Of a DNA stretch of 64,000 bases, positions 20,440 to 28,234 are shown piece by piece (within the stretch, counting starts at the first letter, position 1; every line of letters begins with the position of its first letter). A program made the position numbers and the translations under genes. This DNA is from Novosphingobium arvoryzae (lineage in GTDB: Bacteria > Pseudomonadota > Alphaproteobacteria > Sphingomonadales > Sphingomonadaceae). The notes under the pieces are model-generated. The model saw only the letters and a program-made list of their open reading frames with translations. It was not told the DNA's origin and ran no database searches. The stretch covers positions 248,001-312,000 of the forward strand of contig NZ_BMZD01000002.1 in assembly GCF_014652615.1 (NCBI RefSeq), in the 5' to 3' direction.

Positions 20440-21351
20440 CTATTCCCAATACGCGATGCAGCGCACCTCGATCGACGAGCGGGTCTGCGCATCCGGCAGG
20501 CTGGTATCGTGGAACGCGGTGTGGGGGCAGCGCCAGGTGACCGAATGGTCGCTGTCATAGAACTTGAACAACAGCACGTCGTCCGCCGCCATGTTCGAAA
20601 AATACCACCAGCGGTGGGCCGCGCGGTGGCGAAAGATCGATGCGGCGATCCGCTGGTCCTCGTCCGCGACCGGCGCGGTCAGCGCGTCGCCTTCGGGGAA
20701 GCGGTCGACCACGAACAGGGTGTTGTTCGCCGTCTCGTCGCCCACCACGGAGCGTCCATCCATCACCGCCAGCGGCCAGTCCTGCGGCCCCGGCGAGAAC
20801 GTGCGCCAGAACGAGAAGCAGCAGTGGCGGCGATAGCCGGGGCCATCCGGCCGGCGCTCGGCATAGACGCGCGCGCCCGCGCGCTCTCCGGTCAGCGGGT
20901 TGTAATCGATGTGCGCCTCGCCCGCCGGGGGCTGGATGCCGCCGACGTGCTGGTAATTCTCCACCTGCTCCTGCGCGCGGGCGGAAAGGTCGGCGCTGGT
21001 GCGGATCATCCAGCCTTGCGCGGCGACGAAGCTGGCACCCGTCAGCGCCGCAACCGCGCGTTCGACATCGGCGTTGTAGAGCGCGTTGACCGCATCGGTA
21101 TCGCCGAAGTCCTCCAGCGGCGGCGCCCACTTGCCGAGCATGAAGCCGTGGGTGTCCAGCGTGAAGTGATCGCGGATCGGCATCCCGTCGCGCACCGGCA
21201 TGGGATGGTCGAAATAGTCCCCGGTATTCATTTCCGCACCCCGGCTGACATAGCGCCGGGTGACGTAATCCCCGTCCCCCAGATAGCGGATCAGCGCGGG
21301 CGCGATGCGGGCATCGTCCTCGATGGGGTCGTAAACCGTGGCGGTTGCCAT
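20440..21351 (-). CDS. CmcJ/NvfI-family oxidoreductase
   Basis: A 303-aa protein of the CmcJ-like family (cephamycin methoxylase partner, AsaB/NvfI-type enzymes), some members of which are 2-oxoglutarate/Fe(II) related. Landmarks: AHIDYNP (H147, D149), FWRTFSPGPQDWPLAVMDGRSV region (181-202), RWWYFSNMAADDVLLFKFYDS (247-267) and RCPHTAFHD (274-282). No biosynthetic cluster surrounds it. An operator-like palindrome shared with a distant SDR lies 34 bases before the start, suggesting the two act in one catabolic response. Confidence 0.8.
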   Translation of the reverse strand: MATATVYDPIEDDARIAPALIRYLGDGDYVTRRYVSRGAEMNTGDYFDHPMPVRDGMPIRDHFTLDTHGFMLGKWAPPLEDFGDTDAVNALYNADVERAVAALTGASFVAAQGWMIRTSADLSARAQEQVENYQHVGGIQPPAGEAHIDYNPLTGERAGARVYAERRPDGPGYRRHCCFSFWRTFSPGPQDWPLAVMDGRSVVGDETANNTLFVVDRFPEGDALTAPVADEDQRIAASIFRHRAAHRWWYFSNMAADDVLLFKFYDSDHSVTWRCPHTAFHDTSLPDAQTRSSIEVRCIAYWE

Positions 21352-21384
21352 GAGCCTCTCCAGTGCGGCATTGCCATTATGGCT

Positions 21385-21403
21385 TTGTATGCTTCACTGA
21401 CAA
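21385..21403. promoter_or_regulatory. Putative operator, copy 1 (TTGT-N11-ACAA)
   Basis: The 19-base sequence ttgtatgcttcactgacaa lies just upstream of the CmcJ-like start. It matches the sequence upstream of the SDR at 25222-25240 at 15 of 19 positions. No regulator gene for it is evident in the window. Confidence 0.55.
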
Positions 21404-21435
21404 CCTTACCGATTGTTAGAGTACTGGCAAGCCCA

Positions 21436-22326
21436 TCAGCTTTTCAGTTTCCAGCCGCTGCGCAGCAACCGGTACAGCACCAGCGCCAGCACCACGTTCA
21501 GCACGCCCAGCCCGATGGCGCCGTTCAGCACCGCCATGTTGGTATCGCCGATGTCGCTTTGCCCCAGGAAGCCGAACCGGAATCCGGAAATGACATAGAA
21601 GAAGGGATTGAGGCGACTGATCGTCTGGAACATCGGCGCCAGGTTGTCGATCACGTAGAACGTGCCCGACAGCAGCGACAGCGGCGCGATCACGAAGTTG
21701 GTGACCGCGGCGTTATGATCGAACTTTTCCGCCCACAGCGACGTCATCAGGCCCACCAGCGCCAGCATGATCGACCCCATCAGGCCGAACCAGGCCACCG
21801 CCCAGGGATGCGCCATGGTCAGGTGCACGTCGGGCCACAGCAGCATCGCGGCATAGAGCGCCAGCCCCACCAGCAGCGCGCGGGTCACGGCGGCGGCCGT
21901 CATCGCCAGCATCAGCTCCCCTTCGGACAGGGGCGGCATCAGGTAATCGATGATCGTGCCCTGGATCTTGCCGGCCAGGAAACTGAAGCTGGCATTGGCA
22001 AAGGCATTCTGCATCATTCCCATCACGATCAGCCCCGGCGCGACGAAGGTGGCGAAGTTCACGCCCAGCACCATCCGCCCTTCCCGCCCAAGCGCCACGG
22101 TGAAGATCACCAGGAACAGCAGGGTGGTGACGGCGGGCGCCCAGATCGTCTGGGTCTGCACCTTGAAAAATCGGCGCACTTCCTTCATATAGAGCGTCCA
22201 GAGCCCCAACCGGTTGATCCGGTGGATCACGGGCACTCCCTGCGCCGGAAAGTTGCGTTGCCCCACACCCGTTTCGGGCAGGTGGGCGGACGAAGCTGCG
22301 GAGGCAGGAACAGGTTGATCGGCCAT
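21436..22326 (-). CDS. ABC-2 type transporter permease
   Basis: A 296-aa integral membrane protein with six predicted helices and the ABC-2 permease pattern (LYMKEVRRFFKVQTQT at the start of the membrane domain; a late PLSLLSGTFYVIDNLAP segment). It resembles the drug/polysaccharide export permeases that pair with an ATPase such as NodI-like or YadG-like. No ATPase gene is adjacent. I use ATG 22326; the first 30 residues are poorly conserved, and a GTG start nearer the membrane domain is possible. Confidence 0.85.
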   Translation of the reverse strand: MADQPVPASAASSAHLPETGVGQRNFPAQGVPVIHRINRLGLWTLYMKEVRRFFKVQTQTIWAPAVTTLLFLVIFTVALGREGRMVLGVNFATFVAPGLIVMGMMQNAFANASFSFLAGKIQGTIIDYLMPPLSEGELMLAMTAAAVTRALLVGLALYAAMLLWPDVHLTMAHPWAVAWFGLMGSIMLALVGLMTSLWAEKFDHNAAVTNFVIAPLSLLSGTFYVIDNLAPMFQTISRLNPFFYVISGFRFGFLGQSDIGDTNMAVLNGAIGLGVLNVVLALVLYRLLRSGWKLKS

Positions 22327-22403
22327 GCCGCTGCGACTATCGCCTTGCCGACAGACTGGCAAGCGCGGGGCGTGGTTTGGCCCGCTAAGGAAGTGGACAG
22401 GTA

Positions 22404-23114
22404 ATGAGCTGGACCGACGAACGGATCGAAAAGCTGACCAAGATGTGGGAAGGCGGCTCCACCGCCAGCCAGATCGCGGAAGAGCTGGGCGGCGTCAGCC
22501 GCAACGCCGTGATCGGCAAGGCGCACCGCCTGGGGCTGAAGGCCCGCCCCTCCCCCGTGAAGGCCAACGACAAGACCGCTGACCGGGCCGAAGCCGCGCC
22601 CGCTCCGGCCAAGGCGGCCAAGCCCGCGCCGGAACCGGCCGCTCCGCGCGCCGCACCGGCCGCCCCGGCACCGCGCGCGGCCGCTCCGACTGCACCCACG
22701 CCTGCCGCCCCGGCACCGCGCGCCGCGGCACCGGCCGCCGCCGTACCGGCGGGCGATGCCCCCGCCGCCGCGCCGCAGCCGCGCATCGTTTCGGTTGGCC
22801 CCGGCGGGTTCCTGCGCCAGGGCCCCGGCGATCAGCAGGCCCCGATCCCGCCCGCGCCGCCGCGCCGCCTGGTTCCGGCCAAGCCCAGCCCGGAAATCGC
22901 CGACAAGACCAGCCTGCTGGACCTGAACGACCGCATCTGCCGCTGGCCGATGGGCCACCCCGGCGAAGCGGACTTCCATTTCTGCGGCGAAAAGGTGAAC
23001 CCCGGTTTCCCCTATTGCGTGGAACACTGCGGCCGGGCGTTCCAGGCCCAGCTGCCGCGCGGCCATCGCCGCCCGCCGCCGCCGCTGCCGTTTGGCGGGC
23101 CGCGCGTCCGCTAA
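22404..23114 (+). CDS. gcrA: Cell cycle regulator GcrA
   Basis: A 236-aa GcrA homologue, an alphaproteobacterial cofactor of sigma-70 that activates promoters with methylated GANTC sites. The N-terminal helical DNA-binding region MSWTDERIEKLTKMW...SRNAVIGKAHRLGL is canonical. The C-terminal domain has the cysteine-containing CRWPMGHP, FCGEKV and PYCVEHC segments. Between them is an unusually long Ala/Pro-rich linker (about residues 55-160), which explains its length relative to the Caulobacter protein (about 170 aa). Confidence 0.95.
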   Translation: MSWTDERIEKLTKMWEGGSTASQIAEELGGVSRNAVIGKAHRLGLKARPSPVKANDKTADRAEAAPAPAKAAKPAPEPAAPRAAPAAPAPRAAAPTAPTPAAPAPRAAAPAAAVPAGDAPAAAPQPRIVSVGPGGFLRQGPGDQQAPIPPAPPRRLVPAKPSPEIADKTSLLDLNDRICRWPMGHPGEADFHFCGEKVNPGFPYCVEHCGRAFQAQLPRGHRRPPPPLPFGGPRVR

Positions 23115-23185
23115 ATCCGGTCCATTCGCGCGCCGTGGTCGGTCGTCGGGCTTAAAAACCCCGGCAGGCTGCCGTTAACCATGGC

Positions 23186-24337
23186 ATGACCGCGCATGAT
23201 CGTTCCCTGCACCGCCCGAAAGGCGGACTTCTCGGCTGGCTGAGACTGGGCCAGCGTGCCGCTGCCGCATCGGCCACGGACGAGCCGCCTTCGCCTGCCG
23301 CTGGCCGCGACCGGCGCGAGGCGCTGCGCCAGCGCACGCTCGAGGAAATCGCCTCGTTCCTGACCTATCACCAGCTGGAAGTGACGGTCCAGACGCTGAC
23401 CATCGCGCACAACTATCTGTCCGGGGCGGACCCGCAGCTGGCCCGCCTGATCGACCGGCAGGTGCAGGCGCGCAAGCCCGTGACGATCGACTGGATCGAG
23501 GACGTCCTGTCGCGCAGCGAGCGCAGCGACGAACTGGCCATGCTGACCCAGCTGATGCAGCGGCTGGAAGCCAGCATCGAGGAATTCGGCAAGACCAGCC
23601 AGGACGCCCAGCGGGCCACCAGCGACTACAATTCCGCATTGGCCGAACACGTGACCGAGCTGGAACAGGTTACCGCCGCCGGGGCCGTCATTTCCGAGCT
23701 GGCGACCATCGCCAAGGTCATGCTGAAGCGCACCCGCGACATCGAGCGCCAGATGGTCCGCAGCGAAGCGCAGACCCGCGCGCTCAAGCGCCGCCTGGCC
23801 GAAACCCGCCGCAGCGCGGAGGAAGACCACCTGACCGGCCTGCCCAACCGCCGCGCCTTCGAGGTGCGCTATGAAGAGGAATACCGCCAGGCCTTTGCGG
23901 CGGCGGAACCGCTGTGCGTGGCGTTCTGCGATATCGACAACTTCAAGCGGATCAACGATCACCACGGCCACGACGCCGGCGACCGGGTGCTGAAACTGGT
24001 GGCGGAAAGCCTCAGCCGCATTTCAAACGACAGCTGCCACGTTGCCCGTCACGGCGGCGAGGAGTTCGTCGTCCTGCTGCGCGATGTGACGCCGGGGGAC
24101 GCGTTCGAGCGGCTCGACAAGCTGCGCGCCAGCCTGGCCGAACGACGCCTCGTCAACCGCGCCACGGACGTGCCGTTCGGGCAGATCACGTTCTCGGCCG
24201 GGATCGCCGATGTGTTCGCCTTCCCGGATCGCCGCGCCGCGCTGAAGGCTGCTGACGCGGCGCTGTACCGGGCCAAGCAGGGCGGCCGGAACCGGATCGA
24301 GATGGCTGAGCCCGGCGATCTGGCCCCGGCGGAGTAG
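23186..24337 (+). CDS. Diguanylate cyclase (GGDEF domain)
   Basis: A 383-aa soluble protein. Residues 1-210 have no recognised sensor domain but include a long helical/coiled-coil stretch (about 110-210). The GGDEF domain covers about 212-370, with DHLTGLPNRRAFE and an intact GGEEF active site (290-294). The RxxD inhibitory site is missing at the usual position upstream, so product inhibition is probably absent. It should make c-di-GMP; the input signal is unknown. It follows gcrA by about 70 bases in the same direction. Confidence 0.9.
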   Translation: MTAHDRSLHRPKGGLLGWLRLGQRAAAASATDEPPSPAAGRDRREALRQRTLEEIASFLTYHQLEVTVQTLTIAHNYLSGADPQLARLIDRQVQARKPVTIDWIEDVLSRSERSDELAMLTQLMQRLEASIEEFGKTSQDAQRATSDYNSALAEHVTELEQVTAAGAVISELATIAKVMLKRTRDIERQMVRSEAQTRALKRRLAETRRSAEEDHLTGLPNRRAFEVRYEEEYRQAFAAAEPLCVAFCDIDNFKRINDHHGHDAGDRVLKLVAESLSRISNDSCHVARHGGEEFVVLLRDVTPGDAFERLDKLRASLAERRLVNRATDVPFGQITFSAGIADVFAFPDRRAALKAADAALYRAKQGGRNRIEMAEPGDLAPAE

Positions 24338-24343
24338 CCCCGG

Positions 24344-25198
24344 TCAGATCCCCCGGACGGCGGCGTTCTCCACATCGGGGGTGGCGTCCAGCACGGCGGC
24401 CGCGCGGGCGCGCTGCCAGTCCTTGAAGATGCCGTGGGTGACGATGTAGGTCGCGTTGGCGACGATCCCGTCGGCCACCATGTTGCCCACCACGTCCGGC
24501 TCCATCCAGTCCGCGCCGACCTGGCGCCGGGCTAGCTGCGCCTCGCTCTCCACGAAGCCGCTGCCGCTGCGCAAGTGTTCGGGGCGGTTCTGGCTGGCCT
24601 GGTGGATGTTGGACTTGATCGGCCCCGGCAGCAGGATCGACACGCCGATGCCGTGCTCGGCAAGTTCGGGCTTCACCGCCTCGCAATAGTGGCACACGGC
24701 CGCCTTGCTCGCGGCGTAGATCGCCAGGTGGGGCGGCATCACCACTTCGGCGGCCAGGCTGGCGGTCGAGACGATGTGCCCGCCCCGGCCATGCGCGATC
24801 ATCTGCGGCAGGAACGTGACGAACCCGTTGATGACCCCGCCGACATTGACGCCAAAGCCGAAGTCATAGTCCGCGTAGGTCGCTTTCAGCACCGGCCCTT
24901 CCAGCCCGACGCCCGCGTTGTTGACCAGGATGTCGATCCCGCCAAACTCCGCCTGCATCCGCGCGGCGGCGTCGGCATAGGCCTCGCGGCTGGTAACATC
25001 CAGCTGCAGCGCCGTCACCGCGTTCGACCGCGCTCCCCCCGCAAAGCTGGCCAGCGCGGTGTCGATATGGTCCGCCCGCAAGTCCGCGATCACCACCCGC
25101 GCGCCGCGTTCGGCCAGCACTCTGGCGATCCCCAGGCCGATCCCGCTGGCCCCGCCAGTGATGAAGGCCGTGCGGCCGGTGAAATCGGTGATGTGCAT
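24344..25198 (-). CDS. SDR family oxidoreductase
   Basis: A 284-aa short-chain dehydrogenase with the cofactor motif GGASGIGLG, NNAGVG, and catalytic Ser and Tyr-x3-Lys (STASLA, YAASK). The start at 25198 has GAGGAA five bases upstream. Substrate unknown; the length and the C-terminal tail resemble SDRs used for hydroxylated lipid or terpenoid substrates. A 19-base palindrome shared with the CmcJ-like gene lies 24 bases upstream. Confidence 0.88.
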   Translation of the reverse strand: MHITDFTGRTAFITGGASGIGLGIARVLAERGARVVIADLRADHIDTALASFAGGARSNAVTALQLDVTSREAYADAAARMQAEFGGIDILVNNAGVGLEGPVLKATYADYDFGFGVNVGGVINGFVTFLPQMIAHGRGGHIVSTASLAAEVVMPPHLAIYAASKAAVCHYCEAVKPELAEHGIGVSILLPGPIKSNIHQASQNRPEHLRSGSGFVESEAQLARRQVGADWMEPDVVGNMVADGIVANATYIVTHGIFKDWQRARAAAVLDATPDVENAAVRGI

Positions 25199-25221
25199 CC
25201 AGTTCCTCGCCCCTTGGTTAT

Positions 25222-25240
25222 TTGTATGCATTGCTAACAA
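25222..25240. promoter_or_regulatory. Putative operator, copy 2 (TTGT-N11-ACAA)
   Basis: The 19-base sequence ttgtatgcattgctaacaa is nearly symmetric (TTGT-n2-GCA-n-TGC-n2-ACAA read on one strand) and sits in the promoter region of the SDR gene. It is the closest relative of the site upstream of the CmcJ-like gene. Confidence 0.55.
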
Positions 25241-25256
25241 ATGGGAGGAAGTCTGG

Positions 25257-25979
25257 CTAGTGCTCCGGATTGACGAGGAACACCACGTAGCCGCGAAAGC
25301 CCGGATCGCTGCGCAGCGCCGCCGGTTCCTGCCATTCGCCGCCCTGCACCAGCGCCACCTTGTGCGGGATCGGCACCCGCGCCAGCCGGCTCAGATAATC
25401 GGCATAACCGGGGATCGTGCTGCGCCCCTGATAGGATTGCACCACCACTTCATCGACAATCCCCGCCAGCCGGGCGAGCGCGGCGGGATCGCCATGCGCG
25501 CTCCAGTCCATCAGCCCGGTGACGGATAGCTGGTAACGCTGCGGCAGGCGCTGGCGCAGGCGGGCGAGGAAATCGGCATAGCCATCCAGCCCCCGCGTCG
25601 CGGCGTCGAAATCCACTTGTAGGCCCGCCACGCCATTGCCCGCGCGTTCCCAGCGCGCCAGATCGGTCAGCACCGCGCGGTGGACGCCCTCGCCCCAGTC
25701 CAGCCGCGCCGCGCGGACCACCAGCCAGACCCGCTTGTCCGCCAGCCGCGGCACGCCTGCGCGCATCGGCACGTAAGTGTCGGGGTCCTCCGCCTTCACC
25801 TCGCCGCCGAGGATATAGAGCTCGGTCGCGCGGCTCAGTTCCGGAGGGGGCTTCACCTCGGCCCACAGAAAGAACGACGTGTAATCCGCCGGATCGACGC
25901 GTTGGTCGCTGCCGCCGGACCGTTCCCAGCACCCGGCCAGCAGCGCCAGCGCCGCCAGCAGGGCAATGCTCCGGCGCAC
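25257..25979 (-). CDS. DUF3142-like lipoprotein
   Basis: A 240-aa predicted lipoprotein: signal sequence of about 17 residues ending in LLAGC. The middle carries GVAGLQVDFDAATRGLDGY and LSVTGLMDWSA, which match the DUF3142 pattern and resemble a TIM-barrel glycoside-hydrolase-like fold; function unknown. The GTG start at 25979 is two bases beyond the stop of the 708-aa upstream gene, so the two are coupled; an upstream in-frame ATG would overlap that gene and precede the signal peptide by 24 codons. Confidence 0.7.
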   Translation of the reverse strand: MRRSIALLAALALLAGCWERSGGSDQRVDPADYTSFFLWAEVKPPPELSRATELYILGGEVKAEDPDTYVPMRAGVPRLADKRVWLVVRAARLDWGEGVHRAVLTDLARWERAGNGVAGLQVDFDAATRGLDGYADFLARLRQRLPQRYQLSVTGLMDWSAHGDPAALARLAGIVDEVVVQSYQGRSTIPGYADYLSRLARVPIPHKVALVQGGEWQEPAALRSDPGFRGYVVFLVNPEH

Positions 25980-25981
25980 GC

Positions 25982-28108
25982 TTACCAATAGAACCGCAGC
26001 TTCCTGGCCCAGGGGCTGGCCGGATATTCGCGCTTCAGCTGGTTGAACCACGCCTTGCGCTGGTCGACCTCGACATCCTTGCCGCCGCAGCCGTTATAGC
26101 CAGACGGGGCATAGCAATAGACCATCCGGTAGAGCGCATAGGCGCGGTCGTTCGCGGGGGCGGCGCGGTTGGCGATGATCCCGGCGTAGATCGATTCGCG
26201 CGTCAGCGGCTGGCCCGCGAAATCGCGCGCGTGGCCGCCCAGCTCGTCCTTGTCCGGGCTGTCGTCCAGCTCGTTCCAGCCATCGAACCCGTTGAGCCGC
26301 AGGAAATCGCCCAGGCACAGCCGCGCGGCGGTGTCCTGCGGGTTTTGCGCCAACTTCTGCGCGGTGACGGTGATCGACTGGCACGGATAGCCGTCCGACC
26401 ACCGCCCCGTGGCGAACAGGCCCACGGGAATCGTCTCCTGCTCGGTAAAGTTCCACAGCGCGGCATCCGTGTTGGCCCCCGCCGGAACCAGCGCGCGGTT
26501 GCCGATGAACCCGGCATAATCGCCGCGCGTCAGCTGCTTGTAGAGCAGCGTGAACAGCGCCGCGTCACGCTCTGCCTGCGGACGGGCACCGTCCTGCGCC
26601 ACGCCGCGCAGCACGGCCGGACCGGCGGAATGGGTCAGCAGGATCTTGCGGATCGTGGTGTCCTGCACCGGCGAATCCTTGGCAAAGACCTGTGCGACCT
26701 GGCCGCGGCGCTCCATGTGCAGGGCCAGCCCCAGTTCGACCGTCGGGCGCTGCCACAGCGCCTTCGCGCCGCCCAGCAGCTCGCGCCAGAAGCCGCCCTC
26801 GTTGCGGTCGCCCAGCGCCGCCAGCGCCATCCCGCGCAGCACCTGGCGGCTGAACGCGACCGGGGAATACTCGCTGCGCCGTGCATCGTCCGGGATCAGC
26901 GCCAGCACCTTGCGATAGTCCTTCTGGACATAGAACGCGTGGCTGGCCTGAACGAAGCCATACAGCTCCGGCTCGCCGGCAAAGGCGGGGGCCTGCGCGG
27001 CGAGGGCAGCCTCGGTCAGCGCGGGCTTGCCGACCTGCGCCTCACCTTCGTCATCATAAGTATGGGTCTCGCGCATCTGGACCAGATCGAGCGCGGCCAG
27101 CAGCAGCGGACCGCTCGCGGCGGCAGGGCGGTCTCCCGCGAACAGCAGCTTGTTGTCGATTTCCTCGACCAGCCGGGCGGCCTGCTCGCTTCCGGCAGGG
27201 ACCGCGCCCAGCAGCCGCGCATATTCCGCCGCCAGCGCGCCGGTATCGCCCGCCAGCCACAGCGCGCGGCGCTGCAGGCCAATGGCCGAGGCGGCATAGC
27301 GCCCGTTCGGCCAGGCCTTCAGATAGGCGGCCAGATCGGCATGGGCCTGCTTGACCGCCGCCTGGTCGATTGTCTTCAGCCCCTCATACCAGCCATATTC
27401 GTCAAACGCCTTGGCCTGCGCGGCGTTGAGCGCGACGCGGGCGAGCATGTAGACGCCGGTTTCGCGCAGCCACGGATCAGGCGCCTGCGCCAGCGTGGCA
27501 TAGCCTTGGCGCGCCGCGTCCCAACGCTCATCATAGAACGCTTCGGACGCCTGAAGATAGGTCAGGAACGCTTTCGCCACCGGGCTGGTCAGGCCGGCGG
27601 GCCACACGGTCTTGTCGGCCTCGTCGCTGCCCCGGCAGGTCTGCTCCAGCCGCTGGCGGGCCTCGGTCAGCCCGGCACGCTCGCTGGCGGAGAGCGCCGC
27701 GTTGGCGTTCAGCGCCGCCAGGAACGCGGGCGTCCCGGTGTTCAGGCTGACGCAGCGCGATCCGGCGAAGTCCGGGCCATAGTCATCCTCGGCGCGGGGC
27801 GGCCGGGGGAACAGCCCCTCGTTCAGCAACTGCCAGTCAACGAAATTGCGGCCATAGCCCGAAGATTGATACTCCAGCGCCGGATAGCTGGCCGGATTGA
27901 CGCCCAGCCCGGCCTTGCCGCGCAGCAGGAACAGCAGGTTGACGCGGCTGTCATTGCCGGGAGAGAGGATTGCGTTGCTGGCGCAGTCCAGATCGGTCGA
28001 ACCCAGCTTCCAGCTGGGCGAACAGCTGCTGTCCGCACAGGCCCAGGCCACACCCGACGCCGCCAGCAGGCCCGCCCCGACGGCCGACCACATGACATTC
28101 CGCTTCAT
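25982..28108 (-). CDS. Exported TPR-rich protein of unknown function
   Basis: A 708-aa exported protein with a signal peptide (residues 1 to about 24) and several cysteines near the mature N-terminus (CADSSCSPSW). Most of the rest is helical with TPR-like pairs, for example SEAFYDERWDAARQGYATLA and SHAFYVQKDYRKVLALI. It is the first gene of a two-gene unit with the DUF3142 lipoprotein. I do not recognise a characterised homologue. The context suggests an envelope-associated pair, perhaps a scaffold plus a hydrolase-like lipoprotein (inference). Confidence 0.7.
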   Translation of the reverse strand: MKRNVMWSAVGAGLLAASGVAWACADSSCSPSWKLGSTDLDCASNAILSPGNDSRVNLLFLLRGKAGLGVNPASYPALEYQSSGYGRNFVDWQLLNEGLFPRPPRAEDDYGPDFAGSRCVSLNTGTPAFLAALNANAALSASERAGLTEARQRLEQTCRGSDEADKTVWPAGLTSPVAKAFLTYLQASEAFYDERWDAARQGYATLAQAPDPWLRETGVYMLARVALNAAQAKAFDEYGWYEGLKTIDQAAVKQAHADLAAYLKAWPNGRYAASAIGLQRRALWLAGDTGALAAEYARLLGAVPAGSEQAARLVEEIDNKLLFAGDRPAAASGPLLLAALDLVQMRETHTYDDEGEAQVGKPALTEAALAAQAPAFAGEPELYGFVQASHAFYVQKDYRKVLALIPDDARRSEYSPVAFSRQVLRGMALAALGDRNEGGFWRELLGGAKALWQRPTVELGLALHMERRGQVAQVFAKDSPVQDTTIRKILLTHSAGPAVLRGVAQDGARPQAERDAALFTLLYKQLTRGDYAGFIGNRALVPAGANTDAALWNFTEQETIPVGLFATGRWSDGYPCQSITVTAQKLAQNPQDTAARLCLGDFLRLNGFDGWNELDDSPDKDELGGHARDFAGQPLTRESIYAGIIANRAAPANDRAYALYRMVYCYAPSGYNGCGGKDVEVDQRKAWFNQLKREYPASPWARKLRFYW

Positions 28109-28181
28109 TCAAATCACTCCGGAACCAGACGCGCGCGAACTGGCGACAGATTCCAGAGCGAGGGGGGAATGTGCAAGCGAA

Positions 28182-28206
28182 AAGGGGGCCGCAGCGCGAC
28201 CCCCTT
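28182..28206 (-). terminator. Terminator downstream of pnp
   Basis: On the minus strand AAGGGGG / CCCCCTT arms are followed by TTTTCGC. It lies about 30 bases beyond the pnp stop. Confidence 0.65.
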
Positions 28207-28234
28207 CCCGTTTTTCAACCGTTTAGCGTGGTTC

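Noticed and set aside
22560..22790. Ala/Pro-rich stretch in GcrA as a possible frameshift or assembly error
   Set aside because: The frame is continuous, both terminal domains are intact, and low-complexity linkers are normal in GcrA-like proteins.
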